Shown piece by piece: positions 7,501 to 9,755 of a stretch of 9,755 nucleotides of DNA. The notes under the pieces are model-generated. The model worked only from the letters and a program-made list of their open reading frames with translations, did no database searches and had not been told where the DNA came from. The DNA lies in the NCBI GenBank assembly GCA_036503065.1, contig DASXXM010000347.1, positions 1-9,755 on the forward strand. The letters run 5' to 3'. This DNA is from DATEPR01 sp036503065. Its GTDB lineage: Bacteria; Actinomycetota; Actinomycetes; Mycobacteriales; Pseudonocardiaceae. Numbering within the stretch: the stretch's first letter is position 1; every line of letters starts with the position of its first letter. Both the position numbers and the translations under genes were made by a program.

Positions 7501-8375
7501 GCCGGATTTCGCAGGCGCAGCGCGGTGATCAGCCCGTCGTCGGTGTCGACCGCGACCCGGTGGCCGCCGGAGTGGCGGATCTCGGTGAGCACGCCATGCC
7601 CGTCGTGGTCGAAGTCGATCCGGTTGCCGTTGCGGTCGCTGATCGCGGTGATCGGCGCGCGATCGCCGGCCACGGCGGCGAAGTGCAGCGTACGGCCGGA
7701 GCCGGGATCGAGGATCGTGTGGCCGCCGTCCTCGGTGCGGTGCAACGGCCACGGCACGCCCACCACCGGCAGCACCGGCGCGCCGATGGCGGGCACCGGG
7801 TACTTGAGCAGCATGCCGTCGGCCGCGGCGAAGTGCACCGCGTCCTCGGTCACCTCGATCCGTTGGTCCATTGTGGAGGACCAGGTCCGGCCGAACCAGC
7901 GGCCGATCCGCAGGGTGGACCGGTGGCAGCGGGTCAGCCGCAGCGGCAGCGTCCCCGGCAGTTCCAGGTCCAACTGGTCGAGCAGCACGCGGCCGGTGGT
8001 GAAGTCGATCGGGTCCTTGCTCTGCGGCACCGACTCCGTCGGCTGTGCGTTCTCCGCCGGCACCGGGTTGTTGTCCCCGATGCCGTCCGGCACTTTCGGC
8101 TCGTGGAACGGCGTGCCGCCCGGCTCCGCGGCACCGGCGGGGGCGGCCGACTGGGGTGACACCGTTGGCTCCGGCACCTTCGCGTCGCCTTTGGCGATGT
8201 CGGTGAACGCCTTGGCGTTCTGTGCCTCGGAGTCGAGCGTGCGGGCGAGGTTGGCCTCCTCGTTCTCGGCCGTCCGTTCGCCCATCTTCGCCACCGACTC
8301 GGCGATGTTGCCCGCGGCCTGGTCCGCGTCCCCGGCAAGGCCCTTGAACACCGCGGACAGCTCACCACCGGCCAT
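4551..8375 (-). CDS. RHS-repeat polymorphic toxin with Tse2-like C-terminal domain
   Basis: A 1274-residue protein. Residues 1-63 are helical, Ala/Glu-rich and cysteine-free; 64-118 form a Pro/Ala-rich linker; 119-195 match the DUF6531-type RHS entry segment (DPIDFTTGRV...LPGTLPLRLTR); 240-1000 hold many YD/RHS repeats (such as YDADGRL, YDAAGNL); 1080-1137 are the RHS core (FPGQYRDQES...YYDAETGRYTSADPLGL). D1111 to L1137 exactly fit DPxGx(18)DPxGL, the known RHS autoproteolysis signature, predicting release of residues 1138-1274. That domain starts YKIYRGM and contains GMST and HVTIAPSRTMPFDEY, resembling the Tse2 ADP-ribosyltransferase-fold toxins. The frame stays open upstream to 9026, but ATG at 8375 is chosen because it overlaps the stop codon of the preceding gene (TGATG) and everything upstream is that gene in another frame. 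The toxin is probably delivered to competing cells, perhaps by a type VII route given its WXG100-like partner, and neutralised by the next gene's product. The toxic activity is inferred from resemblance. Confidence 0.9.
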   Translation of the reverse strand: MAGGELSAVFKGLAGDADQAAGNIAESVAKMGERTAENEEANLARTLDSEAQNAKAFTDIAKGDAKVPEPTVSPQSAAPAGAAEPGGTPFHEPKVPDGIGDNNPVPAENAQPTESVPQSKDPIDFTTGRVLLDQLDLELPGTLPLRLTRCHRSTLRIGRWFGRTWSSTMDQRIEVTEDAVHFAAADGMLLKYPVPAIGAPVLPVVGVPWPLHRTEDGGHTILDPGSGRTLHFAAVAGDRAPITAISDRNGNRIDFDHDGHGVLTEIRHSGGHRVAVDTDDGLITALRLRNPAGADVVVRRYRYNSLRQLTEVVGPSGRPTLFEYDADGRLTRWEDTNGMWYRYDYDADGRCVRADGRDGYLAATVEYDRDNLVTTATDSLGNATTYHLNDRLQVIREVDPLGNARTFEWDRHHRLLAQTDALGRTSRYDYERGKLVRSTRPDGVESTAEYDALGRPTTVVEPDGVTWRQAYDEQGNLVAVTDPTGATTAYDYDEHGGLVAVRDALGNVVRIATDPAGLPLAFTDATGRTVRYRRDFCGRVVEIVDPVGGSTRFTWTVGGQLRSRTEPDGTVEQWHHDGETNVVDHIDALGQRTHTEIAHFDLPVSRTGPDGARLAFRYDTELRLAAVTNPQGLVWRYEYDAAGNLVRETDFNGRVLAYQHDAAGQLVQRVDGAGASTSLRRDELGNLVERRSGTAVTTFEYDAAGRLRRAVNADAELVFERDPLGRVLAETCNGRTVRSVFDAIGRRVRRVTPSGMDSDWSYDARDLPMSLGASGRVMLRFGYDDAGRETERDLGGGAVLTQTWDANHRLHTQAIAQVPGPAGNSPLLQRRSYSYRPDGFLTAIVDQVAGPRQFDLDRIGQVVGVTGTGWTERYAYDAAGNVTNAEWPGADAAGPREYHGTLVRRAGNVRYEHDAQGRITLRQKKRLSGRPLTWRYAWDTDDRLVGVTTPDGQRWRYRYDPLGRRIAKQLVGPDASTVDAVVFAWDGARLAEQATPDQRVTMWDWAPGHFRPVSQRERVPLRHAPQGVIDERFYAIVTDLVGTPTELVSQDGHLVWRNHTSLWGAPRNGADGGGVTTPLRFPGQYRDQESELNYNYQRYYDAETGRYTSADPLGLNPAPNPHAYVPNPAGLIDPLGLAPYKIYRGMKDDNGAPKVEPTARGLGARPGGDIKPDENGMVHPPENPADAQGMSTAPEKPGNLPAHRRPPELGTGKGGVGTGKDPVWSLDPDKLPDGLVGVRDSPTHVTIAPSRTMPFDEYQALIATTKGLWEKVEP
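5436..5454. repeat. Extended palindrome CGCGTCCACTGTGGACGCG, copy 2
   Basis: Two perfect 9-bp arms flank a central T/A. It contains the same 13-mer as the copy at 1110-1122. It lies in the RHS gene, where it encodes Ala-Ser-Thr-Val-Asp-Ala, again with the rare Thr codon ACA. Confidence 0.6.
7867..7877. repeat. Degenerate copy 3 of the palindrome (TCCATTGTGGA)
   Basis: It differs by one base from the 11-base core TCCACTGTGGA of the other two copies. It lies in the RHS gene over Ser-Thr-Met-Asp and again uses the Thr codon ACA. Confidence 0.35.
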
Positions 8376-9085
8376 CAGAAGTTCAGCCCCTGCACGCCCT
8401 GCTGGAAGTTCGCGCCGTGTTGGCGCATGGTCGCCGCGTGCTGGCGCAGCGCCGCGGTCTGGGTGCGCACCGCCGTCGGGTCGAGCGAGAAACCGTCGCC
8501 CGCCGTGCCGCCGCCGCTGCCGGACCGCGACCAGTCCAGACCGGCCATCGCGGCCTCCACCTTCGCGAACAGCGGCTTGGCCGCCGCCTCGATGACCTTG
8601 CCGATGATGTACTGCTGCAGGTCCATCACCAGCGACTTGACTATCCGTTCCGCGCCTTCGATGATCAACGGGACCGCCGTCTCCGCCAACCCGAACGTCG
8701 CGACGGCCGCGGCCTGGTCCGCGACGAACGCGATGGCCATCCCGATCAGCGTGGCGAGCGCCTCGAGCTTCTGCGCCACGATGTAGGCGGCGGCCACGTC
8801 CAGCCCGTCCGCCAGGATGCCGCAGCCGGCGACCAACTCGTCCACGTGCTGCTGGGACATCTTGGCCCACCCGGAGTTCATCGCCGCCGTGGACGCGCCC
8901 TGGTGTGCGCCTGCGATCCCGGCGACGGCCTGGGTGGCGTCCTGGTGCGTGGTCTGGACCGCCTGCCCGAACTCCCGGGCAAGCGACGCGAACTGCGTCA
9001 CCTGGTCCTCGTTGACGTACGGCCACGGCACGCCGATGACGTTGAGCAGGTTCACCACCGGGCCCGGTAGATCGTCAACCGCCAC
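8375..9085 (-). CDS. WXG100-like helical protein, partner of the RHS toxin
   Basis: A 236-residue, mostly helical protein. It opens with a segment typical of actinobacterial WXG100-like export domains (VIGVPWPYVNEDQVTQFASL, residues 16-35) and has a W at 73 (NSGWAKM) between two long helices. Residues 107-142 are hydrophobic and Ala-rich (LIGMAIAFVADQAAAVATFG), possibly membrane-associated. A Gly/Ser linker (SGSGGGTAGDG) precedes a Gln-rich C-terminal helix. A clear YxxxD/E type VII secretion tail was not found. GTG at 9085 is chosen because GGGGTGG lies about six bases upstream; earlier in-frame ATGs at 9118 and 9133 lack a ribosome site and run into the divergent promoter region. Its stop overlaps the RHS start by one base, so the two are probably made together. 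It likely acts as chaperone, adaptor or secretion partner of the RHS protein. Family placement is by pattern only. Confidence 0.8.
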   Translation of the reverse strand: MAVDDLPGPVVNLLNVIGVPWPYVNEDQVTQFASLAREFGQAVQTTHQDATQAVAGIAGAHQGASTAAMNSGWAKMSQQHVDELVAGCGILADGLDVAAAYIVAQKLEALATLIGMAIAFVADQAAAVATFGLAETAVPLIIEGAERIVKSLVMDLQQYIIGKVIEAAAKPLFAKVEAAMAGLDWSRSGSGGGTAGDGFSLDPTAVRTQTAALRQHAATMRQHGANFQQGVQGLNF

Positions 9086-9181
9086 CGTGAACCACCCCCA
9101 CCCCGAGATCCGAGCCATCCGATCGGCGGTCATGCTACCGGCGCGAGCACGCCTGTTCTGGTGCTTTGTAGAGTGAACGGC
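9086..9181. promoter_or_regulatory. Divergent promoter region between toxin locus and YbaB-like gene
   Basis: These 96 bases separate two divergent start codons. On the plus strand TAGAGT (9169-9174) fits the actinobacterial -10 pattern TANNNT. It ends seven bases before the GTG at 9182, which would place transcription initiation at or next to the start codon: a leaderless mRNA. On the minus strand TAGCAT (9137-9132) is a candidate -10 for the toxin operon. No convincing -35 was seen for either. Confidence 0.45.
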
Positions 9182-9655
9182 GTGACGACGCCAGGAGACG
9201 AACGGGCGCGCCTGGACGCCCGCAGCGCCCAACTGCGCACCCGGGTCGACGACCTGCTGGGCCAGTTCACCGAGCGGACGGCGCAGCTACGCGCGGCACA
9301 ACAGGCCGCCGCCGCGCTCACCGCCACGCTGACCTCGCCGGACGAACTGGTCCGGGTCACCGTCGACGCCACCGGCATGCTGACCGACCTGCACATCGAC
9401 CGGTCGGCCTTTGAACGGACCACACCGGACAAGCTCGCCAGCACCATCGGCGATGTGGTCCGCCGCGCCACCGCCGACGTCCGCCGCCGGTCGGCCGACC
9501 TGCTGCGTCCGCTCACCCAGGACCTCCCGGACCTGTCCGACCTGGCGGATGGCGCACCGTCCCTGGCGGACATGCTGCCGAAGATCCCGGACTACGCGGC
9601 ACCGCAGCCGTCCGCGGACGACATGCCAGCCACCTGGCTGACCGACGACGAGTAA
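9182..9655 (+). CDS. YbaB/EbfC-family DNA-binding-like protein
   Basis: A 157-residue protein. It has an N-terminal coiled-coil-prone helix (about 8-50, rich in Leu, Gln and Arg), then the family's beta signature VRVTVDATGMLTDLHID (57-73) and a second long helix (about 80-110). An acidic, Pro-rich tail (110-157) makes it longer than the classic proteins of roughly 100-110 residues. Classical YbaB/EbfC proteins are dimeric nucleoid-associated proteins. In actinomycetes, YbaB-like proteins also occur beside WXG100/type VII and polymorphic-toxin genes, as here, where their role is unclear. GTG at 9182 is preferred over the upstream in-frame ATG at 9161 because family similarity begins after it and a -10-like TAGAGT would lie inside the longer form. 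It is divergent from the toxin operon and may regulate or assist it. Confidence 0.82.
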   Translation: MTTPGDERARLDARSAQLRTRVDDLLGQFTERTAQLRAAQQAAAALTATLTSPDELVRVTVDATGMLTDLHIDRSAFERTTPDKLASTIGDVVRRATADVRRRSADLLRPLTQDLPDLSDLADGAPSLADMLPKIPDYAAPQPSADDMPATWLTDDE

Positions 9656-9664
9656 GCCACGCGA

Positions 9665-9755
9665 TCAGGTCGTCGGCGCGCCGACGATCGCGTAGGCCGT
9701 CGGCAGGCCGAGGTATCCGCCGGCCGCGATCGACGTGACGCCGGTCAGGCCGGAG
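9665..9755 (-). CDS. 3' end of a hydrophobic protein, perhaps a transporter (partial)
   Basis: Only the last 29 residues are in the window: SGLTGVTSIAAGGYLGLPTA, then YAIVGAPTT and a TGA stop at 9667-9665. Third positions are almost all G or C, and the residues form a small-residue-rich hydrophobic segment like a final membrane helix, as in MFS-type transporters or other integral membrane proteins. The gene converges on the YbaB-like gene with nine bases between stop codons. The family cannot be settled from this piece. Confidence 0.55.
   Translation of the reverse strand, partial: SGLTGVTSIAAGGYLGLPTAYAIVGAPTT
9670..9687. terminator. Perfect 18-bp palindrome at a convergent gene junction
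   Basis: TCGTCGGCGCGCCGACGA is fully self-complementary. It lies just inside the 3' end of the partial minus-strand gene and 14 bases past the stop of the plus-strand gene. Its placement suits a two-way terminator for converging transcripts. There is no T-tract and no loop beyond the centre, so a protein-binding site or chance in G/C-rich coding DNA are alternatives. Confidence 0.35.

Noticed and set aside
4767..8595. Long plus-strand frames antisense to the RHS gene
   Set aside because: They lack recognisable domains and are repetitive because the RHS repeats beneath them are repetitive; the sense frame is plainly an RHS protein.
8376..9026. Upstream extension of the RHS frame to 9026
   Set aside because: This part is Arg/Gly-rich nonsense overlapping the whole WXG100-like gene in another frame; the TGATG junction at 8375 marks the true start.
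1..9755. CRISPR arrays, tRNA or rRNA genes, insertion-sequence ends
   Set aside because: No regularly spaced direct repeats, no cloverleaf-like sequences, and no transposase with flanking inverted repeats were seen.

Overview
The window is very GC-rich, with strong G/C preference at third codon positions, frequent GTG starts and overlapping start/stop codons. This indicates a high-GC actinomycete. The protein families (RHS toxin with a WXG100-like partner, YbaB-like protein beside it, response-regulator/thioredoxin-reductase fusion) fit a filamentous actinomycete, perhaps Pseudonocardiaceae; the genus cannot be fixed from the sequence alone. Nearly all genes lie on the minus strand.

The left block (160-3574, minus strand) is a tightly coupled three-gene operon. 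In transcription order it encodes: (i) a receiver domain fused to a glutaredoxin-like domain and a thioredoxin-reductase-like FAD/NAD(P)H module; (ii) a sensor histidine kinase with an N-terminal cyclic-nucleotide-binding-like domain; (iii) a small UBP-type zinc-finger protein. Each junction is a 4-base ATGA overlap. The set looks like a signalling unit whose output is an oxidoreductase rather than a DNA-binding protein. The reductase module lacks the CxxC redox pair, and the whole protein has one cysteine. Two perfect palindromes lie just upstream of its first gene.

A gene-poor stretch (about 3610-4200) separates this operon from the next. It holds short coding-like fragments in different minus-strand frames, possibly a decayed gene.

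The right block (4201-9085, minus strand) is a polymorphic-toxin locus. In transcription order it encodes a WXG100-like helical protein, a 1274-residue RHS-repeat protein with a consensus autoproteolysis motif and a C-terminal domain resembling Tse2 ADP-ribosyltransferase-fold toxins, and a small acidic protein that is the presumed immunity protein. The genes overlap by 1 and 4 bases. A YbaB/EbfC-like gene (9182-9655, plus strand) is divergent from it and probably transcribed without a leader. At the right edge the 3' end of another minus-strand gene, hydrophobic and perhaps a transporter, converges on it; a perfect 18-bp palindrome lies at that junction.

A palindromic 13-mer (GTCCACTGTGGAC) occurs inside two unrelated genes, with a one-mismatch core copy at a third site. 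Each time it forces the rare Thr codon ACA, suggesting a DNA-level signal.
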